From: Semisulcospira habei | Lineage: Eukaryota > Mollusca > Gastropoda > Semisulcospiridae | DNA length: 64,000 nt | Direction of reading: 5' to 3' | NCBI GenBank assembly: GCA_036245525.1 | Contig: BTPG01000002.1 | Coordinates: forward strand, 163,395,876-163,459,875 | Shown: one piece after another, positions 1 through 9,356 of the stretch | Layout: every line of letters begins with the position of its first letter | Numbering within the stretch: position 1 is the first letter of the stretch | The notes under the pieces: generated by a model | What the model saw: the letters and a program-made list of their open reading frames with translations, nothing else | Database searches by the model: none | Told to the model about the DNA's origin: nothing | Program-made: the position numbers and the translations under genes

Positions 1-19
1 GAAGGAACTCACCCACGAG

Positions 20-1594
20 TTGAAGCGCTATCGCTGGGACATTGTAGGACTTGCAGAAGTTCGATGGACAGGCTTCGGAGAAACAACAACAGATGAAGGC
101 CATAAAATCTGGTTCAGCGGAAAAGAAACCAAGCACGAACATGGCGTAGCTTTTATCGTAAGGAAAGAGGTGGCTGGAACTGTCATCAGCTGCACCCCCG
201 TGTCAAGCAGACTAATCTCCATCCGCATCTCCGCCCGACCGCACAACATCACTATCATTCAAGTATACGCTCCAACAGCAGATCATGATGATGAAGAATT
301 AGAAGAATTTTACGAACAACTGGACAACATCATCAAGAAAACACCTAAGAAAGACATTCTGACTGTCCTCGGTGACTGGAATGCAAAGATCGGCCCTGAC
401 GCCTACCAACAATGGGCAGGAACAGCTGGCAAGTTTGGCCTTGGAGAAACAAACGACAGAGGCCTGCGACTTTTAGAGTTCGCACAGAGTCACCGTCTCA
501 CCGTTGCTAATACCCTCCATCCACACAAGAAGTCAAGAACAGTGACATGGCAATCGCCAGGTGGCCTGGTCCATAACCAGATTGACTTCATCTTGCTGCC
601 TCGACGTTTCAAATCCAGCGTTAACAAAGCACAAACGAGGTCCTTTCCTGGCGCTGATATTGGCAGCGACCACAACCTCGTCCTTACTAGCCTCAAGTTG
701 AAGCTGGCATTGAAACGAGATAGCAAGAGCCCTCGCATCAGATTCGACCTCCAGAAGCTAAAAGACCCGGAAGTAGAAGAGCTCTTCCAAGCCCAGGTGG
801 GAGGCAGATTTGCAGCCTTGGCTACTTTGGACTGCGACGTAGACACCCTTGCTGGAAATATAAAAGAGGTGTTACTTTCTACAGCAGAAGAAGTGCTGGG
901 GAAGCAGAGGAAGCGCAAACAGCCCTGGGTCACCGATGACATCCTCGATCTCTGTGATGAGAGGAGAGCCTGGAAGAAAAAGAGAGGCCAAGACCTCACA
1001 TCAGCAAACAAGTACAGACTTGTCAACAAGAAGATCAGGAAGAGGATGAAAGAAGCCAAAGAAGATTGGATTGAAGACCAGTGTTGTAGCGTGGAAGAGG
1101 GCATGGCAAACGGCAACAGCAAGAAGGCTTATGAAACGCTAAGGACCCTCACCAAGACTCAACAGCGAACAGCCACAGTCATCGAAGACAGCAGCGGCCA
1201 ACTCCTTACGGAAAACACTGCTGTACTAAACAGATGGACTGAGTACTGCCGAGACTTGTATAACTACAAGACTGAGCCTGACACCAGCATCCTCCAAAAC
1301 AACCAGGCTGGGGCCAGGAAGGCTGAAGACCTGCCAGTGTTAGCTGAAGAGGTGGAAGCAGCCGTACGCGGCCTGAAGGGAGGAAAGTCTCCAGGTGTAG
1401 ACAACATACCTGCTGAACTGTTGAAACATGGAGGAGAAGTAACAACGAAGGTCCTCACTACACTGTCAAAAGATCTGGGAGCAAAAGAAATGGCCAGTAG
1501 AATGGACACAGTCTCTAGTGATCCCGCTCCCCAAGAAAGGAAACCTGAAACAGTGCCAGAACTACAGAACTATCAGTCTGATAAGTCACCCTAG
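20..1594 (+). pseudogene. RTE endonuclease and N-terminal RT region
   Basis: This is the N-terminal part of the RTE polyprotein. The endonuclease nicks target DNA to prime reverse transcription. Visible motifs are LAEVRW near the start, QVYAPT, GDWNAKIG and the IGSDHNLV block at about residues 210-222, which is the family's catalytic SDH motif. A basic, helix-rich linker follows, then the first RT motifs (LKGGKSPGVDNIPAELLK). The authentic frame is lost near 1465-1475, after LTTL; the last 40 or so residues are out of frame. The methionine at 20 is only the first in the window, since the frame is open upstream. Confidence 0.8.
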
Positions 1595-2867
1595 CAAAGT
1601 AATGCTTAGAATCATTCTCAACCGCCTCAAAACTTTCGCCGAGGAACTGCTGGCAGAAGAACAGGCTGGCTTCAGAGTTGGAAGAAGCACTGTAGAGCAG
1701 ATTTTCAACTGCCGCGTCCTGATCGAGAAACATCTGCAGCATCAGCGCGAACTCTACCACAACTTCATTGATTTCAGGAAAGCATTTGATCGCGTCTGGC
1801 ACGACGGACTCTGGCAAGTCATGAGATCGTTCAACATAGAGGAGGGACTGATCCAAATGATAGAAGCGCTTTACAAGAATGCCTGCAGCGCAGTTCTACT
1901 TAACAATCAGTCAGGCGAGTTCTTCAGGACGACGATCGGTGTCCGTCAAGGATGCCTGCTCTCTCCTGTCCTTTTCAACATATTCCTGGAGAAGATCATG
2001 CAGGAAACCCTCCACGACCACCATACTTCAATCTCTATTGGTGGCAGATCCCTGTGCAATCTTCGATTCGCAGACGACATTGACCTCATGGCAGGCAGCA
2101 ATAGTGAGCTCCAAAACCTGACAGACAAACTTTCAAGTAGCGCAGGGTCTTATGGCATGGAGATCAGTACGGATAAAAGCAAAGTGATGATCAACACCAC
2201 AAGCGACAGCAGCAGCAACATTCACATGAACGGCCAAAAGCTAGAAGAGGTCAATAGCTTCAAGTACTTGGGAGCCACCCTGTCCAAAGACGGTAGTTGC
2301 ATAGCAGAGATCCGTATCAGGATAGGTACAGCAACATCCGCAATGGCCAGGCTGGACAGGATATGGCGAAGTAACTCCATCAGCTTCACCATCAAGTACA
2401 GGCTTTACAAGTCCCTCGTAGTGTCTATTCTACTCTACGGCTGTGAGACTTGGACACTGCTTGCAGACTCAGAAAAGAAAATCCAGGCCTTTGAGAACAA
2501 GTGCCTGAGGAAGTTGCTCCGCATCTCGTACCGCGAGCACAAGACCAACGAATATGTACGGAGCATCGTCACTTCCCTGGTGGGCCCACATGAACCCCTT
2601 CTGGCAACTGTGAAACGGCGCAAGCTTGCTTGGTTTGGCCACGTGACCCGACACAACACCTTGTCCAAGACTATCCTCCAAGGCACTCTCGAAGGAAGTC
2701 GTCGGCGAGGTCGTCAGAGAAAGAGTTGGGTCGCAAACATAAAAGAATGGACCGAACTCGAGATGCCAGACTTGCTTGCCACCGCCCAAAATAGAACTCA
2801 GTGGAGAGCACTGTCTGTTGCTGCTGCCTTTCAGTCCCCCCAACGCCCAGTTCGGGCAAGGGACTGA
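1518..2867 (+). pseudogene. RTE reverse transcriptase and C-terminal domain
   Basis: This is the reverse transcriptase half, one frame away from the endonuclease half. The first codon at 1518 is GTG and lies inside the domain; the homologous frame can be followed back to about 1470. Motifs in order are PLPKKGN, DFRKAFDRVWH (first catalytic Asp), VRQGCLLSPVLFN, FADDIDLM (catalytic FADD) and KYLGATLSKDG. The C-terminal part has YGCETWTL, RRKLAWFGHV and a basic RRRGRQRK stretch, as in RTE proteins that databases often mislabel as craniofacial development protein 2-like. The stop codon is the first TGA of the tail. Confidence 0.85.
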
Positions 2868-2882
2868 TGATGATGATGATGA
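2865..2882 (+). repeat. (TGA)6 tail containing the RTE stop codon
   Basis: Six TGA units follow the last sense codon directly. The first supplies the stop codon, so coding sequence and 3' tail are fused. This marks the 3' end of the family 1 RTE copy. Confidence 0.85.
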
Positions 2883-3089
2883 GTGGTTTCAGTCGCGCTG
2901 AATCCTGCAGGAATCCTGACTAAAACTGCTATCGACACCCTTAGGCTTATAATTTCACCAGTCAACACAACTACACAAGTCTTGAAACAAGAGGAACAGA
3001 TCCTCATGAACTCCTGTCAGCTGTAGGCGCTCATAAGGAACAAAGTCTCTTGAAAGATTTCAATAAGCAGACCCATAACAATTAGAATA

Positions 3090-3202
3090 TCACACACACC
3101 AAACAGCAACCATTTTTACAACTTTACACAAAGCATCAGATTTCCCTACACAGGCAGGTCTTGTCATGGGGCCGGTCGAGGCTTCAAAATAAGCTTTCCC
3201 GT
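3090..3202 (-). CDS. candidate host exon, possibly terminal (unrecognised)
   Basis: On the minus strand a splice acceptor (GGGTTGCAG) at 3203-3205 is followed by an open frame starting DGKAYFEASTG when joined to the exon at 3384-3444, and ending in TGA at 3090-3092. The first base of the split codon comes from the upstream exon, so the phases fit. I do not recognise the product. A downstream donor cannot be excluded. Support is only splice signals, phase match and open frame. Confidence 0.35.
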
Positions 3203-3284
3203 CTGCAACCCATAAAGTCAACAACAAATTAGAGGTGAGCAGGAAAAAAAAAATCAACAAGTTCAGGAACTTTAGATACAAACA

Positions 3285-3363
3285 GAGCAACAGCCTTACT
3301 CATTCAAGATATGCCATACAGATGTATGGCATATCTTGAATGAGCGAGGGGAGGCTGTTGCTC
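3285..3363. repeat. 79-bp imperfect hairpin with a perfect 19-bp core
   Basis: GAGCAACAGCCT (3285-3296) pairs with AGGCTGTTGCTC (3352-3363). Inside it CATTCAAGATATGCCATAC (3301-3319) pairs perfectly with 3324-3342 across a 4-base loop. The asymmetric gap between the stems is 4 versus 9 bases. It could be a fold-back MITE relic or a structured RNA if transcribed. Confidence 0.85.
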
Positions 3364-3383
3364 TCATTCATTTATCTTTCTAC

Positions 3384-3444
3384 CTTTAGCGACACATAAT
3401 GCATCCACTGGAGACTTCCACTGCTGCTGGTTGCTAGGTGTGTC
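3384..3444 (-). CDS. candidate host exon (unrecognised)
   Basis: A 61-nt minus-strand segment lies between an acceptor (ATCCATGCAG) and a donor (AAAG/GTAGAA). It is open in one frame, reading DTPSNQQQWKSPVDALCVAK, and leaves one G that joins the next exon (3090-3202) as an Asp codon. The 181-bp intron between them holds the large hairpin at 3285-3363. No family is recognised. It could be chance in unique DNA. Confidence 0.35.
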
Positions 3445-3724
3445 CTGCATGGATATGAGGAAAACAAAGTAAACTCTCAAAGTAGGCTATGTATACACAT
3501 GCCCCATGTCTCCAATGCTAATCTGATTTTGCTGCATTTCTCGTATAGGAAACAGCACAGTTCAGCACTGACCATGTCCAATAACCTGTTCAGCACCACT
3601 TGATGCAGACTGTTTCTGTACTACCCATATCATTCTGAGGCTAAAAGCTTCAAATCTGTGCACTGCCATATGCAAGCTACATTATAGTACTTACAGATAA
3701 GGATGTAGACCAATGGCTTTAGTT
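3445..3724. other. unique DNA with a diverged copy of the 36-37 kb repeat
   Basis: The stretch at about 3625-3685 (ACCCATATCATTCTGAGGC, AAAGCTTCAAATCTG, CTGCCATATG) resembles the repeated segments at about 36345-36390 and 37035-37083. No other feature is visible here. Confidence 0.45.
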
Positions 3725-3786
3725 CAAGGGTGGTGCCAGAATAGCTTGGCGCCTAGAGGCACCAAGCTATTTTGGTACCACCCTTT
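3725..3786. repeat. 62-bp hairpin, AAGGGTGGTGCCA family
   Basis: The arm AAGGGTGGTGCCAGAATAGC (continuing TTGGCGCC) is nearly complementary to 3759-3786, with a short TAGAG loop. A diverged relative sits at 16154-16199, suggesting a small dispersed palindromic repeat family. Confidence 0.8.
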
Positions 3787-3907
3787 AACTATTTTAGTCA
3801 AACTTATTTCACACACTGGTGTATTACGAATGATACGGGTTAATTCAAGAGCAAAAAACCCTAGACGTCCCAGACACATGGATTCAAAGTCGTGTCCGCA
3901 AGAGAAA

Positions 3908-3953
3908 TAGATCCTCATGAGCCCCCGCAACTGTGGGGGCTCATGAGGATCTA
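3908..3953. repeat. perfect 19-bp stem-loop
   Basis: TAGATCCTCATGAGCCCCC (3908-3926) and its exact reverse complement (3935-3953) flank an 8-base loop. It has no T-run and no gene next to it, so a terminator role is not supported. It is the third strong hairpin within 670 bp. Confidence 0.85.
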
Positions 3954-4189
3954 TACATATGAAGATCTATACCTCTTGTAGCTGGGTGGTGTTCAAATTT
4001 TCTCCCAGCACTGAGCAGGTTAAGTATGTCCATTTTTCAAAAAAGTGAGATGTTCACTGTTATACAATGCCAAGCCCTTATGACTCCCGGGTATGACCAA
4101 TCTACATGTGTGACAATATGAATAAGGGGTTGCTTGTCCACCAGCAAAGCCCATGTTTTCTAAAAATTTAATAAGTTTTCACACTTCTG

Positions 4190-4336
4190 TCAAACCCCCA
4201 TGACCCTTGACCTTTGCAATAATCGACTAAATTAGTATACATAGAAAGGTCTTACAATCATCAGCTACCTCCGTGCCAAATTTGATAGAAAAATTTGCAA
4301 AACTGTTAAAACTTATAATAATTACAATTCTACCAA
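4190..4336 (+). repeat. partial ~170-bp dispersed repeat (left flank of DIRS-1)
   Basis: The segment has CCCATGACCCTTGACCTTTG, TTAGTATACATAGAAAGGTC and a GTGCCAAATTTG end. This is the same repeat that forms the tandem array at about 14.9-15.6 kb. DIRS-1 starts at 4337, and a further part of the same repeat family resumes at 13082, so the element entered this repeat. Confidence 0.65.
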
Positions 4337-4545
4337 AAATGAATTTTTCTTTAAAATGTATTATTTTGAAAAATACTTACCGATGCCATGACGACATGGG
4401 ATTACCTATAGCTTACACAATTTTAGCCAAAAACTTACGATGTGTACCTATTGGGCCAAGGGAGGCTACCTGGGGGTGTCGTGACTCAGCCACGAGTAGC
4501 CCACCCCATATGGGCAACTGGCTTGCGCCGAGAGACCCCAGTTTA
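4337..4545. repeat. DIRS-1 inverted terminal repeat, 3' side
   Basis: From the ACCGATGCCATGAC block at about 4380 inward it is the reverse complement of 12878-13060, including GGGCCAAGGGAGGCTACC and the GAGAGACCCCAG end. The outermost ~45 bp differ from the other end, as in known DIRS elements. Confidence 0.85.
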
Positions 4546-4594
4546 TTCGCTTAGCAGACGAGCGGCAAGCGGGGTAGGTGGGAGGGCCATCTGA

Positions 4595-4690
4595 GTCATG
4601 GCATCGGTAAGTATTTTTCGAAAAAATACATTTTAAAGAAAAATTCATTTGTTTCTTCAAAAACATTACCGATGCCATGACTACATGGGA
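4595..4690. repeat. DIRS-1 internal complementary region (ICR)
   Basis: It joins the complement of the 3' terminus (GTCATGGCATCGGTAAGTA...) to the complement of the 5' terminus (...CATTACCGATGCCATGAC) at AAATTCATTTGTTTC. In the DIRS replication model this sequence bridges the ends to form a circular intermediate. Confidence 0.85.
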
Positions 4691-4705
4691 GAATAGCAAA
4701 AAGGT

Positions 4706-4719
4706 GGGGGGGGGGGGGG
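4706..4719 (+). repeat. G14 homopolymer
   Basis: Fourteen consecutive G lie just inside the ICR of DIRS-1, where DIRS-2 and DIRS-3 have a GGAGG(A/T)GGGTGCCGCC block. It is probably slippage expansion of that block. Confidence 0.8.
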
Positions 4720-4796
4720 TGCCGCAGAACTTGTAACCCCACAAGCTAGCCAGACCCGCCCGTCCCAGAGCAAATTCCCGAAATTTTAGCTAAAGG

Positions 4797-6137
4797 TTAC
4801 CAACGGCACCAAGGTGCCGGGAGGGAGTGTTGCGCCGCCTCGATGTCCCCCACCAGGGCCAGGTTCTCTCGCTGGCCAGCCAGGTTTCGGAGGTAGAACC
4901 GGGTGAAGGTCGACTCAGTCCGCCAGCCTACGGCAGCCACAATGTCTCGGACAGCACAGTAGCGGTCGAATGCGGCGCTAGCAACCAAGGCTCGGACCTC
5001 GTGGGCCCTGAAGTGAAGTCGCTTGGCAGCGGCGGGGAAGAGGTCTTGGTAGGCGGAACCTATCACCCATCTTAGCCAGGAAGAGATCGTCTGGGCTGAG
5101 ATGTCTTGTCTACGTGGGGACAGAGGGAGAAAGCGGCGGGTGCATCCCCGACGGAGCGGCTTGGTGCGGCGTAGGTACACGCGAAAGGCTCTCACCGGGT
5201 CCTGCTGTCTGACTTCCCTGTGGGGCTGACCGTCTTCAGTGGTCGCACAGTGATCACCTTGCGGGCTGTCAACGGGGACTGTGTCTTGGCCAAGAAGGCC
5301 GGGTCCGTTAGTAGCTGCACAGAGCCATCCGACCTGAACAGCAGGCAGGGGAGCGCGCAGAGCACGTGCAGCTCACTCACTCTGAAGGCTGTGGCATGGG
5401 CGAGGAGAAAGCAGGTCTCTCGCATCACATCGGCCAGGCTTGCAAGGGGAAGCGGCTAGAAACGCTTGGAGTTCAGCCAGGTGAGTACCCAGGGTAGATC
5501 CCAGCGTGGGATCAGGGAGCGGAGGGCTGTCAACGGGGACTGAGTCTTGGCCAAGGAGGCTGGGTCCGTTAGTAGCTGCACAGAGCCATCCGACCTGAAC
5601 TGCAGGCAGGCGGGGCGCGCAGAGCGCATGCAGCTCACTCACTCAGCGAGGAGAAAGCAGGTCTTTCGCGTCACGTTGGCCAGGCTTGCCAGGGGAAGCA
5701 GCTCGAAATGCTTGGAGTTCAGCCCGGTGAGTATCCAAGGTAGATTCCAGCGTGGGATCGGGAGCGGAAGGCAGGCCGTTGTATTTCGAAGTGGGCCATA
5801 AGGTCAGCGAGGTCTTTACACTTGCTGGGGACCGCTCAGCCCAAGTGACGGTAAGTGTCCGCAATTATGGCAAGCTAGCCCCTGATGGTGATCGGTGCCA
5901 AGTGCTGCTTGGCGAAAGCCAGAGGAAGAACCTGGCGAGCTGGGGGGAGGTCAGATCGGTGGGGGGGAGGTGACGGAGGTCACACCAGGCTCGAAGCACT
6001 CTCCAATTTCCCTCGTAGACTCGCAGGGTCGAGGGACTGCGGCCTGCAGCGAAAGCTGCCACTGCCTCACTCGAGAAGCCTCTAGCGGCGCGGGCACGCC
6101 GCACAATCTCCAAGCGTGGAGGAGTCGTTCGGGGCAC
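4797..6137 (-). pseudogene. DIRS-1 tyrosine recombinase, broken and internally duplicated
   Basis: The C-terminal part keeps the recombinase signature: RAHEVRAL (His-x-x-Arg box), VGWRTES and FYLRNL with the nucleophilic Tyr, in the frame at 4797-5195. The first catalytic Arg is in AFRVSEL (frame at 5192-5428). The N-terminal core-binding part is at 5865-6137 (FSSEAVAAF, RVYEGNWRVL). A ~250-bp segment occurs twice in tandem (about 5300-5525 and 5557-5766), duplicating the strand around the first Arg box. With the frameshifts this rules out a working enzyme. Confidence 0.8.
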
Positions 6138-8290
6138 AGATGGAAAAGTGCTTGGCGCAGTTGCGCGAGCATCGTGCGAGGAGTCGGTAACCGCAGGGGG
6201 GGGGGGGGGGGGGGGGGGGGGGGTCCGTAGCGAGGCTGAGGAGGTCGGTGGTCCAAGACTTGGTCCAGCAGAACAGCGCCACTAGCAACAGAGTCGCGTT
6301 GCATCCCTTGAGTCAAAGAAGGACCGTGGGGACCAGACCAGTGGCAGGGTAGGCATAGGAGCAGAGGCCGTCCCAGGGGATAGAGCGCGTCGACCGCCCA
6401 GGCTAGGGGGTCCGGGATGGGTGAGATGAAGAGGGGAAGCTGGTGGTTCCACCTCGTCGCAAAGAGGTCGATAAGCAGGGTCTCCCACGTGGCGCAGATC
6501 ATCCGAAGATGTCCGGGTGAAGAGACCAGTCGGTATGGAGTAGCTGACCGCGTCTCGATAGGGAGTCCACGAGGACATTCAGGTGTTCCGGAATATATCT
6601 CGCTCGGAGGGAGATGCCGCGATCCTCGCACCAACAGAAGAGCCGGTAAAGAAGCAGGCAGAGGGAAGGGGAGCGGGTCCCGCCCTGCTTCTGTAGGTAG
6701 GACACTACTGTGGAGTTGTCAGAAGGACGAGCAGCTCCTGGCGTCCGAGAGTCGTTTCCCACGTGAGGAGGGCTTGCCAAACCGCCTGTAGCTCCAACCA
6801 GTTGACATGTCTGACTGTGAAGTCCGGTGGCCAGCTGCCGGAAGCCGTGGTGAAGGTCGGCAGCAGGTGCGCGCCCCAGCCGGAGCGGCTGGCGTCGACG
6901 CAGAGGGACCAATGGGGCGACGGGGAGGACAGGGGAACTCCGGTGGCAAGCCAGACAGGGTCGGTCCAACTGCGGAGGAGCGGGAGGAGCAAGGGGGGAA
7001 CCGGGACGGGGTGTCGATATCGCCCACGGAGGTTCGCCAGAGGAGAAGCAGGTGCAGTGAAATGGGTGGTAGCCGAGACGACCCAGGGGAAGGAGGTCCG
7101 CCGCCGCACTCATCAGGCCCAGGTTCTGTAACCACACACTGGCAGGGACCGCCTCCTGCTGCAACACCAGGCGAGCCAGGATCGCGAGCTACTGTATCTG
7201 CAGTTCCGGCAGTCTCACCAGATAGAGGTCGGTGAGGAACTCCATGCCCAGGCGAACGAAGTGGCGGTAGGGGGGGAGGAACGACTTCACCAAGTTGACT
7301 CTAAAACCGATCCTATCGAGAAGCGACTGCAATGCGTATTGGTCCGTCTCCAGGGCGGCCGCCAACTGAATGCGAAGGAGCAGCTTGTCGCGGTAAGTCG
7401 AAGATGGGCTCGAGGCTGTCCGTCTTGCCGTGGCGACGATGCTGTCCATGAGGCGGGTGAACGCCCAGGGGCCGAGGTTTAGGCCGAATGGGAGCGCGGA
7501 ACTGGAAGACTACGCCGACGAAGGTGAAGAGCCGAAGCGCTTGGAGGGCGGAGAACGAGGACGTGAAGGTAGGCGTCCGAGAGGTCCAGGAGGACGGTGA
7601 AGTCCCGAGGTCGCACCGAAGGACGGAGGGCTCTGGCGGCCTCCATCAGGGGGATGGCGCGGAGGTGCACCGGTACAGGGCCGAGAAGTCGAAGATCTGG
7701 CGCTACCTGCCTTCGGGCTTGGGGACCAGTGAAGAGACGACTGTAGCAGGCGGGGGAGTCGAGGCACGCGACAGCCACAGTGGCATCCTTCCGCAAGGGG
7801 GCGGAGATCTCTCCACGAAGCGCAGCTTCCTTGAGTGGGTTCGAAGGGGTGGACGTCCACACTGGGGAGCGTCACAGGAGCGGCGGCGTCCAGGGGTGGG
7901 GGGCGGGCGGGGACGCAAGGTGACGGGCGAGCAGCCCCGCCTGGAGGGCAGGCGAGGGGAGGGACTACCAGTCCGGAGAGAGAGAGACACAGGACCTTGC
8001 GGGCGGCTGCACCGAAGGAGATGAAGCGGGTGGGCCAGAGGTCCCTGTATGCGTCCTTCACCGTCTGCCAGGAAGGAACGAAGCGTAGCGGTTCGTGGAA
8101 GGGGCCAGATGCAGCTGTCTGCGTAGGTTCGGCGGCACCAGGCACGGCATTGACGGAAGCGTGGTAAGCCGCCGGGGCGGCCAGGGCTAAGGCGAGGACG
8201 GCTCCTAACAGCGGAGTGAAACGACGGGCACCAGGCCTCCTCCACACGAGAGACGACAGCTCGCGTAACCAGGTCGAGCAATCCGGCACA
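6138..8290 (-). pseudogene. DIRS-1 reverse transcriptase/RNase H, broken
   Basis: Fragments in several frames match DIRS-2 and DIRS-3. RNase H pieces are at 6499-7167 (RHVNWLELQAV is in one neighbouring frame, RYIPEHLNVLVDSLSRRGQL in another). RT connection sequence is at 7189-7449 (LGMEFLTDLYLVRLPEL). The RT palm is seen as LLDLSDAYLHV at 7479-7862. The intact catalytic YLDD seen in the other copies is not readable here. Frames change many times. Confidence 0.75.
6196..6223 (+). repeat. G28 homopolymer
   Basis: Twenty-eight consecutive G on the + strand lie inside decayed RT/RNase H sequence. The equivalent site in DIRS-2 (about 48511-48525) is a GC-rich GCGCAGGGGAGGAGAGG. It is slippage-prone and capable of quadruplex formation; assembly length may be unreliable. 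Confidence 0.9.
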
Positions 8291-9150
8291 GGCGAAGCGT
8301 TGTGGGAGAGGGACGCTGTCCAATCCAGAGGTGCAAGGCGGTGGGCTCCGTCGCGACGCGAATCCGAGGAGAGTGATGGCGAGGGGTGAGCAGGAATCCT
8401 CCGAGACGAGCGGGGAAGTCCGAGGTCAAGGCGTCCAGGAACAAAGAGCCCGAAGCAGACAGGGTCGCTGGGTGGGGAGCACAGGAACTAGGGCAGAGAC
8501 CGCAGAGTAGGGCAGGCGATGACGCTGAGGTCTGGGAACGTGAAGCCGTGGAACAGCTGACAGGACTCCTCAGTCCGTGAAGGAACGCGTCGCCGAGGGC
8601 TCCGAACGCGCGAGCGGGTGTCCAAGCTGTGTCCATCCTGTAGCGCTCCAGGGGTCGCCTGTCGGGGGCCGCCAGATGATGCTGAAGGTCAGGCGTCGGG
8701 ACGGCGGGAGATGTACTTCTTGTCTTGTCATGTGACGCTTGGCGAGGCAAGCTAGCTCGCTGCGGGCCAGGCTCGAGTGAGCGGGCGCACAAGGGGGGAA
8801 TACGTCCCCCAACGTCAGGGCTTGGTAGTCGTTTGTTTTCCGCAAAGCGGGGCGAGCGGACTCGCTGCGGACCAGACTTGAGAGAGTGGGTGCACAGGGG
8901 GGATCCCTGGTAAGCTGTCCCCCAAGAGCAGCGTGGGGCGTCTTCGTTGGTCAGGGGCCGAGGTATGCGTGAGGCTGCGGGAGGGCAGTGGAAGGTCATG
9001 CTGACAGCAGCTCCAGAGCTGGGACCAGCTCCTCCACCCAGGGCGCGCAGACATCACAGGTGTGGCCGGAGGCACAACAGGGGCAGGAGAGGCACACTGC
9101 ATGCATACTGTCGGCCACAGGCAAACGCCACATCGGGTGCAGGTGCAGAC
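8205..9150 (-). pseudogene. DIRS-1 gag-like protein, broken
   Basis: The minus-strand stretch at about 9030-9110 still encodes CLSCPCCASGHTCDVCAPW. This matches the Cys-rich N-terminal module of DIRS-2 gag (CVGCTSERSCDVCAVW) and DIRS-3 gag. The rest is in shifted frames. The zinc-binding module is thus the most recognisable part of the gag remnant. Confidence 0.65.
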
Positions 9151-9356
9151 TGGACAACTGCAACATCAGAACAGAACAAGCGCCTATATAGCGTCCCAGT
9201 AGTCCATTCTACGGCATCGTAATGGGGACAGCACGCGTGGCCGGTCGCAACTGTTATGTACAGTGCTTATAACAAGTCAGGGCCTTCCTATAGGGATGCT
9301 TGTTATCATATGCATAGGCGAAAGGAGGACTACAGAGCCCCAGAAGGTGCGTGTTC
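9151..9356 (-). other. DIRS-1 5' leader, part 1
   Basis: Non-coding DIRS-1 leader between the gag remnant and the RTE insertion. It ends with AAGGTGCGTGTTC (9344-9356), which is repeated after the RTE at 11712-11724. Confidence 0.55.

Larger units (their letters stand above)
1..2882 (+). mobile_element. RTE-type non-LTR retrotransposon, family 1, 5' end outside window
   Basis: One continuous coding capacity for an apurinic-type endonuclease followed by a reverse transcriptase runs from the window edge to 2867. It ends straight in a (TGA)6 run, with no separate 3' UTR. Short microsatellite tails and almost no 3' UTR are typical of the RTE clade. The reading frame is open at base 1, so the element starts upstream. 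One frameshift near 1465-1475 splits the polyprotein, so this copy is probably dead. No target-site duplication can be checked because the 5' end is missing. Confidence 0.85.

Noticed and set aside
3908..3953. Rho-independent terminator
   Set aside because: There is no T-run and no bacterial gene context.
6082..6634. Proline-rich frames around 6.1-6.6 kb
   Set aside because: They are translations of the G28 homopolymer and shadows of the DIRS-1 RT/RNase H remnant.
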